A stretch of DNA of 64,000 nucleotides from JALZCH01 sp036387135 (GCA_036387135.1 DASVUH010000040.1:1-64000), one strand, 5' to 3'. Numbered from the stretch's first letter, positions 9,056 through 17,010 are shown. Notes: generated from the sequence alone by a model not told the origin. Made by a program: numbers and translations.

Positions 9056-9442
9056 TTAACCTGGAGAGTTTCTTGTCAGGCTGGATAATAAATCAAGAAA
9101 TTCCTCGCCGGTGCCGAGGTAAACAATGTATTCATTTTCTCCGACTTGAGCGATTGTTCCTTCCAATTCTTCACCATATTTTGCCGCGACGATTATCAGC
9201 GGAGCATTTGATTTTCCATTTTGGCGAAGCGTCCGCCCGAAGATTAATGTTTCTTCTGCTGATTTTCCGAGGAGATTAACCAAAATTAAATCCGATTTCG
9301 ACAAACCGTCATTAGCTCTTTGGAGAGCATCGTTTTCATCAACCGACAGGATAACTTTATATCCCTTTTTTATCAGCAGTTCTTTGAAAATGGGGCGAGT
9401 ATCGTCGTCATTTTCAAGTAGAAAAATTGTTGGTTCAATCAT
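9056..9442 (-). CDS. pseudo-receiver domain protein (phospho-acceptor Asp replaced by Asn)
   Basis: 128 aa, a single receiver-like domain. The fold pattern and the acidic cluster (LLENDDDTRPIF) are kept. The phospho-acceptor position in LILVNLLGKS is Asn56, not Asp. The beta-4 Thr/Ser is absent (LIIVAAKY), and the beta-5 Lys is Tyr108 (NEYIVYLG). It therefore cannot be a normal phosphorylatable CheY and probably acts by protein contact. It is divergent from a Crp/Fnr regulator, and a close paralogue sits in the same arrangement at 10483-10935. Confidence 0.75.
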   Translation of the reverse strand: MIEPTIFLLENDDDTRPIFKELLIKKGYKVILSVDENDALQRANDGLSKSDLILVNLLGKSAEETLIFGRTLRQNGKSNAPLIIVAAKYGEELEGTIAQVGENEYIVYLGTGEEFLDLLSSLTRNSPG

Positions 9443-9565
9443 TTTCGATTTGCCTGTTAAAGCTAAAATTAACTTATAATTAGTTTAGATATTGGTTAAA
9501 TATTATTCTGTACTTAATCGAACATTCATTCGATTTTGCTTCTCTTATACTTTTTGCAAATTATT

Positions 9566-9595
9566 CTGAATGTGAATATCAATATTGACATTCAG
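9566..9595. promoter_or_regulatory. 30-bp near-perfect palindrome in divergent intergenic region
   Basis: CTGAATGTGAATAT pairs with ATATTGACATTCAG (one mismatch) around a 2-bp centre. It lies about 65 bp upstream of the first Crp-like gene, in the region shared with the pseudo-receiver gene. The size and symmetry suit a dimeric Crp/Fnr-type operator, possibly autoregulatory. Confidence 0.45.
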
Positions 9596-9658
9596 TCTGT
9601 TTTATATTTTAGTAAGCACATTATTTATGACAGGTCTCTTGTGAAGGAGAGTTTCTAA

Positions 9659-10387
9659 ATGGATTTCGTAACGCAAAAGCAAATCGGAAACCTGATTCTT
9701 TCCGCATTGCCCGAAGAAGAGTACAACAGATTATTGCCCGATCTTGAGCCGATAAAAATGGAACTCGGCGAACTTATTGATCGCCCGTACGAAGTAATCG
9801 AATACGTTCATTTTCCACAAAACAGCATTGTTTCATCGGTTACTTATCTGGAGGACGGAACGAGCGTCGAAGCCGGAGTTATCGGGAGAGAAGGAACGAC
9901 CGGAATTGCCATCGCGCTTTCAAATACAAAATCACCGCTTGAGGTCAGCGTTCAAATACCGGGAGATTGTTTGCGAATCAAAGCCGATAGATTCAAACAG
10001 GCTCTGGAAGACAATCCTGTTCTAAAAAGATTAGTGCATCGGCATATCTTTGCTTATATCGCGCAGGTATCTTACGTTAACGCCTGCAATGCTCATCACG
10101 TTCTCGAAAAACGTCTGGCGAGATGGCTGCTGATGTGTCTTGATAGAGTAAACAGCGATACTCTTTCATTAACACAAGATTTTATGGCGCAAATGTTAGG
10201 CGTCCATCGTCCCGGCGTGACATTAGTCGCCCTTAATCTGAAAGAAGCCGGAATTATTAATTATCGCCGCGGCGAAATTACCATTTGTGACAGAGCGAAA
10301 TTGGAAAAAGCGTCTTGCAAATGTTACGAAGCAATTAAAAAGGATTATGACGATTATCTCCAGCCTGATAATCAAAACAATCTTTAA
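9659..10387 (+). CDS. Crp/Fnr family transcriptional regulator (copy 1)
   Basis: 242 aa. An N-terminal cyclic-nucleotide-binding-like beta roll (about 25-130) contains VIEYVHFPQNSIVSSV and DGTSVEAGVIGREG. A C-terminal Crp-type helix-turn-helix (about 165-220) contains LTQDFMAQMLGVHRPGVT and the wing GIINYRRGEITI. The canonical cAMP-binding residues are not evident, so the ligand is unknown. The tail carries SCKCYEAIK, a Cys pair common in this subfamily. An AAGGAG ribosome site lies 8 bp before the ATG. Divergent from the pseudo-receiver gene. Confidence 0.93.
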   Translation: MDFVTQKQIGNLILSALPEEEYNRLLPDLEPIKMELGELIDRPYEVIEYVHFPQNSIVSSVTYLEDGTSVEAGVIGREGTTGIAIALSNTKSPLEVSVQIPGDCLRIKADRFKQALEDNPVLKRLVHRHIFAYIAQVSYVNACNAHHVLEKRLARWLLMCLDRVNSDTLSLTQDFMAQMLGVHRPGVTLVALNLKEAGIINYRRGEITICDRAKLEKASCKCYEAIKKDYDDYLQPDNQNNL

Positions 10388-10424
10388 AAACTTAATTCAC
10401 TTTTAACCCGAATTTGAGCAAACG

Positions 10425-10455
10425 AAAAGGCGTTTCCCGTTGAAACGCCTTTTTT
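10425..10455 (+). terminator. Rho-independent terminator
   Basis: 12-bp stem (AAAAGGCGTTTC with its complement at 10442-10453), 5-nt loop and a T run. It follows the first Crp-like gene and can also serve the convergent receiver gene at 10483. Confidence 0.85.
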
Positions 10456-10482
10456 CCCCGCTTTGCCTTCCCCGTGACCGAG

Positions 10483-10935
10483 CTATTCAGTTGTTCTATG
10501 AAATTGACTGTACGCGAACGGACTTGAGTTATTCTTAAGTCCGCGTTTTTCGCTCGCAGAGCCTTTTGTCAGGCTGGATAATAAATCAAACAATTCTTTT
10601 CCGTACTCAAGATAAACGACGTAATCGTTTTCCCCAATCTGAATGTTTTTGCCGCGGAAATTATCGTGACGCTCTCCGGCAATCGTAACAAGAGGCACAT
10701 CTAATTTTGCGCTCCGACGAATGCGGCGACCGGTTTTCAACATCTCTGCGGTTGATTTTCCGACCAGATCAACTAAAACCAAATCAACTGCAAGGTGTCC
10801 AAAGCCGACTCTTTCAAGCGCATCCGCTTCATTAATTGCGAGCAGTACCTTGTAACCATTTTTTTTTAATATCTCTTTAAAAAGAAGGCGAGTGTCTTCA
10901 TCTTCTTCAATCAGAAAAATAATCGGCTCTCTCAT
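10483..10935 (-). CDS. atypical receiver domain protein (paralogue of 9056 gene)
   Basis: 150 aa. The receiver domain is clearly homologous to the 9056-9442 protein (shared FLIEEDEDTR, DALERV, DLVLVDLVGKS, GENDYVVYL and LFDLLSSLTKG segments). Here the phospho-acceptor Asp56 is kept, but the beta-5 Lys is again Tyr108. A 22-residue polar tail extends beyond the domain. It is divergent from the second Crp-like gene, so the whole pair looks like a tandem duplication of 9056-10387. Confidence 0.75.
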   Translation of the reverse strand: MREPIIFLIEEDEDTRLLFKEILKKNGYKVLLAINEADALERVGFGHLAVDLVLVDLVGKSTAEMLKTGRRIRRSAKLDVPLVTIAGERHDNFRGKNIQIGENDYVVYLEYGKELFDLLSSLTKGSASEKRGLKNNSSPFAYSQFHRTTE

Positions 10936-11079
10936 TTATCCACCCACTAAATAGCTCAATCCCCTTGAAGTGTAATAACGATAATATCCGGTTGTTATTA
11001 TTGGTTCTGTACGATTGAGAACATCATCACGGATTGACTTAGTGTAACTTAGCTTCTTATGGTAAGATACATCACGTTT

Positions 11080-11095
11080 ACTTACTTCAGTAAGT
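11080..11095. promoter_or_regulatory. palindrome ACTTACT-TC-AGTAAGT
   Basis: 7-bp perfect arms around TC, about 90 bp upstream of the second Crp-like gene and in the region it shares with the divergent receiver gene. It is a candidate operator. It differs in sequence from the palindrome before copy 1. Confidence 0.35.
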
Positions 11096-11186
11096 TTTTA
11101 CATTCACATTAGGTTCAGCCCGGAAGACTTTTCCTTTTGATGTTTGTTCGCGTATTAACCGTCAACTACAGAAAGGTGAAAGACTC

Positions 11187-11939
11187 ATGCTGAGCACTTC
11201 CCAAAATCGCAATCTTCAACAAACCAAAAAGTTAAAAAGCGAAAATTCACAAATTAATAACGTCATTCTTTCGAGATTGCCTGAAAAAGAATACAAAGAG
11301 CTTTTGCCCGACCTTCAATTTTTAGAATTGAAGAGTCACGACGTTATTCATCGCCCGCACGAGCATATCGAATACGTTTATTTTCCCGAAAATAGTCTTA
11401 TTTCATCCGTCACCGTTTTTGAGGATGGAACCAGCGTTGAAACCGGCACTATCGGGAGAGAAGGAATGACGGGAGTTACGATAGCTTTATCAAAAAAACA
11501 ATCGCCGAGAGAGTCAATTGTGCAAATCCCCGGCGAGGGCTGGCGAATCAAAGCCGACAGATTTCAAGCCGCTTTAAAACGCGAAGGTTTACTGGCGCAA
11601 TTGGCATCGGAGTTTATCTTTGCTTTTCTAACGGAAGCGGCACAATGCGCCGCCTGCAACTCGCATCACGAGATCACCGCACGTTTGGCAAAATGGCTGC
11701 TGATAAGCAGCTACAAAACAGGACGCACCGAATTTCATTTAACGCAGGATTTTCTCGCACAGATGCTCGGTGTTCACCGCCCCGGCGTTACATTAGTAGC
11801 TATCAATCTGAAAGAAATGGGACTCATTAATTATCGCAGAGGAATAATCACCATAACTGATAAAGAAGGTTTGGAAGAACAGACGTGCGAATGTTACGAA
11901 GCAATCAAAAGCCAATATGAAAGCTACGCAGCAGTTTGA
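11187..11939 (+). CDS. Crp/Fnr family transcriptional regulator (copy 2)
   Basis: 250 aa, co-linear with the 9659-10387 product throughout: EYVYFPENSLISSV, DGTSVETGTIGREG, LTQDFLAQMLGVHRPGVTLVA, INYRRGIITI and CECYEAIK are all shared. The N-terminus is about 15 residues longer. The ligand-binding roll and HTH are both intact, so it is likely functional. GAAAGGTGA serves as the ribosome site. The duplicated arrangement (receiver on minus, Crp on plus) is the main context clue. Confidence 0.93.
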   Translation: MLSTSQNRNLQQTKKLKSENSQINNVILSRLPEKEYKELLPDLQFLELKSHDVIHRPHEHIEYVYFPENSLISSVTVFEDGTSVETGTIGREGMTGVTIALSKKQSPRESIVQIPGEGWRIKADRFQAALKREGLLAQLASEFIFAFLTEAAQCAACNSHHEITARLAKWLLISSYKTGRTEFHLTQDFLAQMLGVHRPGVTLVAINLKEMGLINYRRGIITITDKEGLEEQTCECYEAIKSQYESYAAV

Positions 11940-11981
11940 TTATTTAATCTATTTTTGCGTGGAACATTAATTTTGGGACAT

Positions 11982-12377
11982 TTAACCCGCGTTGATTGTT
12001 GATTCCTTTTGCTCGACCAATCGAAAGACGGTTTCAGTCAGAATATTAAGATCATTCGGTTTGACCAGAAAGGCTTGCGCTCCCGATGCAAGTATCGCCA
12101 CACGATCTTTCTCTCGCGCCGAAGCGGTGAAGAAAACTACCGGCACATTTTTATTAAACGTTCTGATTGCGCGGCAAACGTCCATCCCGTCAATTTCCGG
12201 CATCAGGTAATCTAAAACTACCGCGTCGAAGTCTTCATAACGGATAAGCCGGATGGCTTCCTGCCCGTCCTGGCAGGTAACGACTTTATAACCGTCGCCT
12301 TCAAACATTAAACGCACAAGCTCGCACGTATCAATATTGTCGTCAACACAGAGGACAGTATGAGTGTTCTTTTTCAT
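11982..12377 (-). CDS. CheY-like single-domain response regulator
   Basis: 131 aa. All receiver residues are present: acidic pair D12/D13 (VDDN), phospho-acceptor D56 (VVLDYLMPEIDG), T85 (VFFTASA) and K108 (FLVKPND). There is no output domain, so it acts by contact or as a phosphate shuttle. No histidine kinase is adjacent. It is convergent with the second Crp-like gene. Confidence 0.93.
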   Translation of the reverse strand: MKKNTHTVLCVDDNIDTCELVRLMFEGDGYKVVTCQDGQEAIRLIRYEDFDAVVLDYLMPEIDGMDVCRAIRTFNKNVPVVFFTASAREKDRVAILASGAQAFLVKPNDLNILTETVFRLVEQKESTINAG

Positions 12378-12586
12378 AATTCCGGTCTAAATTTTCCCTC
12401 AGTTCGAGCAAGGAAGCCGTCTCTAATGAGAACAAAGTTATGGAGAACTCTTTCTGACAACAGCCTTAATTGCTTATCTTATTTTTTGGAGTGATTCAGA
12501 ACAACAATTCTGATATGAATGTTTCAACGATAACACAAACTCTACAGCATTTCTGTATGTTTTACTACATTGACTCAAAAAGATTT

Positions 12587-13183
12587 TTATAACCAATTAA
12601 CCGAATCAGCATTCAGAGTTTCACGTAGTTTCGTCATTCCCATTCGCATCCGGGTTTTTACCGTTCCGAGCGGAACATTTGCTCGCTCGGCAATCTCCGT
12701 TTGCGAATAGCCGTCGAAATATGCCATCAGCAATAAACTGCGTTGATTTTCGGGCAATCCGCTCAAAGCCGTTCGCACCAGCATTTGACGCTTGCGAAGA
12801 ATCAGGTTTTGCTCGATCTTTGAATCAATATAAAGCGGTTTATTCGCGCCCGCTCGCTCTGCTGCAAGTGTACGTGTTTTCAGGAATCGCAATCGGTCAA
12901 TGGCTCTGCACCGCGTAATTGTCAGAAGCCAGGTAAAAACCTTGCCCCGTTCTGCGTCAAAGCTCTTTGCCTGTTGCCAGACCTGAACAAAAACCTCTTG
13001 TAATATATCTTCGGCTTCCGCGCGGTTGTTTAGAATGCGAACTAATAATCCGAACAGAATTTTTCGATAGCGGTCATAAAACAAGGCTAAAGCAGCTTCG
13101 TCGTTATTTGATATGCGGCGAATCAAATCAGCATCGCTGGTCTGCTCGGTATCCAAAAATACAGGATCAATTCTCGCCGCCAT
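12587..13183 (-). CDS. ECF-type RNA polymerase sigma factor
   Basis: 198 aa. Region 2 (about 35-105) contains ALFYDRYRKILFGL, NRAEAEDILQEVFVQVW and TWLLTITRCRAIDRLR. Region 4 (about 140-192) contains LPENQRSLLLMAYFDGYSQ and AERANVPLGTVKTRMRMGMTKLR. The order and spacing fit the SigK/RpoE-like ECF group. No anti-sigma gene adjoins it: upstream is a divergent Lrp gene and downstream a receiver gene, so control is not apparent from context. Confidence 0.95.
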   Translation of the reverse strand: MAARIDPVFLDTEQTSDADLIRRISNNDEAALALFYDRYRKILFGLLVRILNNRAEAEDILQEVFVQVWQQAKSFDAERGKVFTWLLTITRCRAIDRLRFLKTRTLAAERAGANKPLYIDSKIEQNLILRKRQMLVRTALSGLPENQRSLLLMAYFDGYSQTEIAERANVPLGTVKTRMRMGMTKLRETLNADSVNWL

Positions 13184-13323
13184 ATGCGCCTTATTTCAAT
13201 CGTGTTTTACGATTCAAAGGATAGCACCAACTCAAAGGCGAAATTTATTGAAATATGATATTTTAGTGCGGAAAACCTGCAATTATTCCTGATTTATGGT
13301 GAAATTCCGCAAACTGATACGAT

Positions 13324-13800
13324 ATGGATTTATTTGATAAAAAAATCCTTGCTATTGTTCAGCAAAACAACCAGCTCTCGGCAGACAAAATTGCCGAGCA
13401 GGTAAACTTGTCCGCATCCGCCGTTCAGCGCCGATTAAAACGACTGCGCAAAGATGGAATCATCGAAGCCGACGTAGCGATTATCTCGCCGCAGGCAAGC
13501 GGCAGATTGTTGACAATTATCGTCGAAGTGACGCTTGAGCAGGAACGTTTAATATCCTCGGTTCTGGATGAGTTTAAGAAACTCGTGCTGAATACGCCGG
13601 AAGTTATGCAGTGTTATCACGTAACGGGAAACGCCGATTTTATTCTGATTATTGCCGCCAAGGATATGCAGGATTATGAGGCTTTGACGCGCCGGCTCTT
13701 TATTGACAATCGAAGTGTCAGGCGTTTTCAGACGAGCGTTGTTGTCAGCAGGGTTAAATCAAGATCAACGGTACCGTTTCTTGAAGAACCGAGTGAATAA
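13324..13800 (+). CDS. Lrp/AsnC family transcriptional regulator
   Basis: 158 aa, normal family length. The N-terminal winged HTH is AEQVNLSASAVQRRLKRLRKDGII (residues 20-45). The C-terminal ligand-sensing RAM domain (about 65-145) contains MQCYHVTGNADFILIIAAKD. Such proteins usually sense amino acids and form octamers. It is divergent from the ECF sigma gene (140 bp gap), and its target is unknown. Confidence 0.95.
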   Translation: MDLFDKKILAIVQQNNQLSADKIAEQVNLSASAVQRRLKRLRKDGIIEADVAIISPQASGRLLTIIVEVTLEQERLISSVLDEFKKLVLNTPEVMQCYHVTGNADFILIIAAKDMQDYEALTRRLFIDNRSVRRFQTSVVVSRVKSRSTVPFLEEPSE

Positions 13801-13803
13801 ATA

Positions 13804-13831
13804 AAAAAGGCGGTCGCAAAACCACCTTTTT
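13804..13831 (+). terminator. Rho-independent terminator
   Basis: AAAAAGGcGGT pairs with ACCaCCTTTTT (one C-A mismatch) around a 6-nt loop. It follows the Lrp gene by a few bases and lies between convergent genes. Confidence 0.75.
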
Positions 13832-13853
13832 AGAATTTAAACTTTAAAAGTTT

Positions 13854-14201
13854 TTAGCGTCTGCCCTTCAAAAGAAAGCCGAGAACGATTCCCGCTGCCG
13901 CTGAAATCAAAAGCGCCTGACCGGGTTTGCGGCGGGCGAAATCCTTGGCTTCTTCGGTAATTTGATTCAAATCTTTGTTCTGCAAATCTTTGAATTTATC
14001 TCCCGCCTGTCCCAAATATTCCTGCGCGTAACCTTTCGCTTTGTTCAAAGCCTCGGTCGCCTGCTGCCCGTAAACCTGCGCTTGTCCGCGCCAATCTTCC
14101 GTCGCGGTTTGCGTTGTCGCGGCGTCTTCGCCGTTTGGCGGCGTCGAGCGCACGAGCGCGCGGTTATCCGATAATTCGGCTGATTCATTGTATTCTGACA
14201 T
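13854..14201 (-). CDS. small YqjD/DUF883-like membrane-anchored protein
   Basis: 115 aa. A polar N-terminus precedes a long amphipathic helix (about 40-92: GQQATEALNKAKGYAQEYLGQ and onward), then a C-terminal RRKPGQALLISAAAGIVLGFLLKGRR anchor. The FxRRKPxxAxxIAxxxGfxlGxl pattern recalls ElaB/YqjD/DUF883 proteins, which tether ribosomes or act in stress in enterobacteria. The assignment is by pattern only. Confidence 0.55.
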   Translation of the reverse strand: MSEYNESAELSDNRALVRSTPPNGEDAATTQTATEDWRGQAQVYGQQATEALNKAKGYAQEYLGQAGDKFKDLQNKDLNQITEEAKDFARRKPGQALLISAAAGIVLGFLLKGRR

Positions 14202-14456
14202 TTCAAAATTCTCCTATCTCAAATAAATATTTCAGTCACGATTGCTGATTTTCTCGCCTGTCCGATGCTTTAATGACTGCAAAAGGTTGATACGAAATTA
14301 AAATAAACAATGTTCGGCTTTACCGGAATTGATTGCGGATAATGCTGATTTGGAAGATAAAACACTGAGTTTTAAAAAGTTTATTTATCAGCCATATTCC
14401 CTCAAATCCGCGTTTTCTGCGGTCTATTTATGCTTGACAGCAGATTTATTTTCGGG
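14202..14456. other. gene-free region upstream of the tetR operon
   Basis: AT-rich and without a credible ORF. A TTGACA -35-like hexamer lies at 14434-14439. A -10 element at the proper distance would overlap the TetR operator, which would suit repression. Confidence 0.4.
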
Positions 14457-14480
14457 CAAAGTAAGTAAGTGCTTACTTTG
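14457..14480. promoter_or_regulatory. TetR-type operator
   Basis: Perfect 9-bp inverted repeat CAAAGTAAG-N6-CTTACTTTG, 17 bp upstream of the tetR start and overlapping the expected -10 region. The position and symmetry suggest an autoregulatory site for the downstream TetR. Confidence 0.7.
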
Positions 14481-14497
14481 CTTTTAAAGGAGAAGAT

Positions 14498-15157
14498 TTG
14501 AACCCTGATTCATGTTTATTAAAAAACGCTTCCGGCAGAATGGCTGCCGACGACAGGCGTTTGCAAATCCTGCAAGTTGCGATGGAATTATTCTCACAGC
14601 GCGGATTTGGCGGGACGACTACGCGCGAAATCGCGCTCGCGGCAGGTGTGTCTGAAGCGATTATTTTCCGTCATTTCACAACCAAACAAGAGCTTTACAA
14701 AGCGATTCTCGATCATCAGATTTGCCACGGCGGAGGCGGCGATAAAATGTCGGAGATTGCCGAAATTTTCGAGCAAAAAAACGATTACGAAATTTTTTAT
14801 CAGCTCGGTCTCGGCGCGATGAAACATCATCAGGAAGATGTGGATTTTATGCGTCTGCTCTTTTTTTCGGCGCTCGAAGGTCACGAATTGGCGCAGATGT
14901 TTTTTGAGGGTTTTGTCGCCGAAATGTACGACCGGCTCGGCGGTTATATCGAACAGCGGCAGCAGGACGGCGCTTTTCGGATTGATGTTCAGCCGCGCGT
15001 CGTCGTTCGGGCGTTTGTCGGAATGCTGATACATCATTCGCTCAACAATATTTTATGGGACAAAAAACGGCGACTTTTAGATATTTCCGACGAAGAAGCC
15101 GCGCGCCAGTTTACCGAAATTTTACTTGGCGGCATCAAAATCAAGGATCAGGGATGA
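14498..15157 (+). CDS. TetR/AcrR family transcriptional repressor
   Basis: 219 aa with a TTG start; AAAGGAG lies 6 bp before it. The N-terminal HTH (about 15-62) reads LQILQVAMELFSQRGFGGTT, REIALAAGVSEAIIFRHFTTKQEL, the family signature. The C-terminal ligand-binding domain is less conserved. It is the first gene of an efflux operon (adaptor 11 bp downstream) and probably represses it through the palindrome at 14457. An internal ATG at 14555 is an alternative start. Confidence 0.94.
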   Translation: MNPDSCLLKNASGRMAADDRRLQILQVAMELFSQRGFGGTTTREIALAAGVSEAIIFRHFTTKQELYKAILDHQICHGGGGDKMSEIAEIFEQKNDYEIFYQLGLGAMKHHQEDVDFMRLLFFSALEGHELAQMFFEGFVAEMYDRLGGYIEQRQQDGAFRIDVQPRVVVRAFVGMLIHHSLNNILWDKKRRLLDISDEEAARQFTEILLGGIKIKDQG

Positions 15158-15167
15158 AGGCGGAACG

Positions 15168-16505
15168 ATGAAGTTTTCTTTTTATAAAATAACGCTATTT
15201 ATTTTTACACTAGTTTTCGCCGCCGCGCTTGCAGCTTGCAGCGGTTCGCGGGCGGAATCGAACAAAACCGCGAATGCGAACAACGCGCAGCCGACCGTCG
15301 TTAATGTCACGACTGCGCCGGCTGTTTTGCGCGAGCTGCCGCAGTTTTTTGAAGCGACGGGAAATCTAGCTAGCGATCAACAGACTGACGTAGCACCGAC
15401 AATCGGCGGAAAAGTCGTGGCGGTCAATTTCGATGTCGGCGGTTACGTTAATCGCGGCGATGTGTTAGTCAAGTTGGATGACCGCGACGCGCGGATTCGG
15501 CTTGAACAAGCCCAGGCGCAATACGCTCAGGCTCAATCGCAAGTCAATTCTGCTCGCGCAGGCGTTGAACAGGCTCAGGCAAACGTCCGCCAGGTTCGCG
15601 CCCAATTGGGGCTTGGCGAGAACCAAACTTTTAACGTCAATAACGTCGCCGAAGTCGGCGCGGCGCGGACGGCGCTCGAATTGGCGGAAAAACAGCTTGT
15701 TCGTTTTGAACGTCTGATCGAAACCGGCGACGTTTCGCGCTCGCAGTTCGACCAGCAAAAAGCGCAGCGCGACACGGCTCGCTCGCAATACGAAGCGGCT
15801 TTGAACGGCGCAAATCAGCGTTTCGCCGCGATTCGCACCGCACAAGCGCAAGTTGATACGGCGCAAGCGCAAGTCGGAGCAGCGCAACGAGCCGCAGAAG
15901 CCGCCCAAACGCAAATCGCTTCGGCGCAAAAAGCGATTACCGACACGACGATTTATTCGCCGATTAGCGGAACAATTCAGGAGCGCAACGCCGATGCGGG
16001 CGAATTTATCGCCACGAGCGGCAAAATTGCAACGATTGTCCGCACTAATCCTTTACGGATGAGAATTGACGTTCCCGAACAATCAATCGGACAGGCTCGC
16101 GTCGGGCAATCAATTTCGCTGACAACGAGCGCGTACCCGGATCGTCAGTTTGCCGGAACGATTGTCAGAATCGTGCCGGGCTTGAATCCGACTTCGCGGA
16201 CGATGACCGCCGAGGCGGAAGTCAACAACATTGACGGGCTGTTGAAACCCGGACAGTTCGCGAGCGTTAAAATCCTGCTGCCAGAAGCGCGCCGCGCCGT
16301 GATGGTTCCGACTTCAGCGGTGCGTCAGGAAGGCACGACCGCCCGCGTTTATGTCGTCAAAGACGGACGCGCGCAGGAAAGAATCGTCACGCTCGGCGAA
16401 GTCGAAAGCGAAATGGTCGAAGTCAAAAACGGCATCGCGCCGGACGAAAGAGTCGCAACAAGCAATCTCGAACAAATTTACGACGGAGTTCAAGTCGTAC
16501 AGTAG
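15168..16505 (+). CDS. RND efflux periplasmic adaptor (membrane fusion) lipoprotein
   Basis: 445 aa, started at the ATG before KFSFYK, 11 bp after tetR. A signal sequence ends in the lipobox LAACSG, so it should be an inner-membrane-anchored lipoprotein. The HlyD/AcrA-type domains are in order: lipoyl half (GGKVVAVNFDVGGYVNRGDVLVKLDD), a long alpha-hairpin rich in AQAQ/QVxxAQ repeats, the second lipoyl half (IYSPISGTIQERNADAGEFI), then beta-barrel and membrane-proximal domains (VPTSAVRQEG). It links the RND pump at 17011 to an outer membrane channel not encoded here. Confidence 0.95.
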   Translation: MKFSFYKITLFIFTLVFAAALAACSGSRAESNKTANANNAQPTVVNVTTAPAVLRELPQFFEATGNLASDQQTDVAPTIGGKVVAVNFDVGGYVNRGDVLVKLDDRDARIRLEQAQAQYAQAQSQVNSARAGVEQAQANVRQVRAQLGLGENQTFNVNNVAEVGAARTALELAEKQLVRFERLIETGDVSRSQFDQQKAQRDTARSQYEAALNGANQRFAAIRTAQAQVDTAQAQVGAAQRAAEAAQTQIASAQKAITDTTIYSPISGTIQERNADAGEFIATSGKIATIVRTNPLRMRIDVPEQSIGQARVGQSISLTTSAYPDRQFAGTIVRIVPGLNPTSRTMTAEAEVNNIDGLLKPGQFASVKILLPEARRAVMVPTSAVRQEGTTARVYVVKDGRAQERIVTLGEVESEMVEVKNGIAPDERVATSNLEQIYDGVQVVQ

Positions 16506-16574
16506 TTCCAAGTTCCAAGTTCAAGGTTCAAAGTTATTCTTTCCAGCCTTGAATTTGGAACTTTGAAACTTGAA
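16506..16574. repeat. inverted pair of heptamer arrays upstream of the four-helix-bundle gene
   Basis: Four heptamers of CCAAGTT type (16508-16535) start right after the adaptor stop. Four of complementary CTTTGAA type (16547-16574) follow after 11 bp and end 8 bp before the next ATG. The two arrays can form a long imperfect hairpin. Confidence 0.75.
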
Positions 16575-16582
16575 CTAAGTTA

Positions 16583-16972
16583 ATGGCAAGAATTGAAAAG
16601 TTTGAAGACATTGATTCTTGGAAAGCTGCGCGTGAAGCGACGAAATTGGTTTATAGCGTTAGTTCATTGGGAATGTTCGCTAAGGATTTTGCTTTGTGCA
16701 ATCAGATTCGCCGAGCCGCAGTTTCCATTCTTTCAAACATTGCCGAAGGCTTTGAACGTGACGGAAACAAGGAATTCTTACAATTTCTTGCGATTGCGAA
16801 AGGTTCGTGCGGAGAGGTTCGCGCGCAGCTTTACGTGGCATTAGACCAAAAATATATTGATGAGAAACAATTTGCTGAAATCTCAGACAAGCTTGCGGAA
16901 ACCAGCCGTTTGATTTCCGGTTTTATGAAGTATCTTCAGCAATCCGAGTTGCGAGGAAACAAATTCAAATAA
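16583..16972 (+). CDS. four-helix-bundle protein (S23/IVP-like)
   Basis: 129 aa. Recognisable family features are W-K-x-A-R-E near the N-terminus (IDSWKAAREATKLVY), QIRRAAVSILSNIAEGFERDGNKEFLQFL in the middle and AKGSCGEVRAQLYVALD near residue 80. These are typical of proteins encoded in 23S rRNA intervening sequences and of Avd-like bundles. Biochemical function is unknown; homologues bind nucleic acid. Its position is odd: it splits an RND operon and is bracketed by heptamer arrays on both sides, which suggests insertion of a small cassette. Confidence 0.88.
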   Translation: MARIEKFEDIDSWKAAREATKLVYSVSSLGMFAKDFALCNQIRRAAVSILSNIAEGFERDGNKEFLQFLAIAKGSCGEVRAQLYVALDQKYIDEKQFAEISDKLAETSRLISGFMKYLQQSELRGNKFK

Positions 16973-17000
16973 CCTTGAACTTTGAACCTTGAACTTTGAA
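16973..17000. repeat. heptamer array downstream of the four-helix-bundle gene
   Basis: Four exact-phase heptamers alternate CCTTGAA and CTTTGAA immediately after the stop codon and just before the RND pump start. They belong to the same family as the array on the other side of the gene. Confidence 0.8.
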
Positions 17001-17010
17001 CTTTTGAGTT

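Noticed and set aside
14594..15037. 147-codon minus-strand frame opposite tetR
   Set aside because: Antisense shadow of a clear TetR protein.
16506..17006. Possible CRISPR array
   Set aside because: The units are contiguous heptamers without spacers, and no cas genes are present; they are short tandem repeats.
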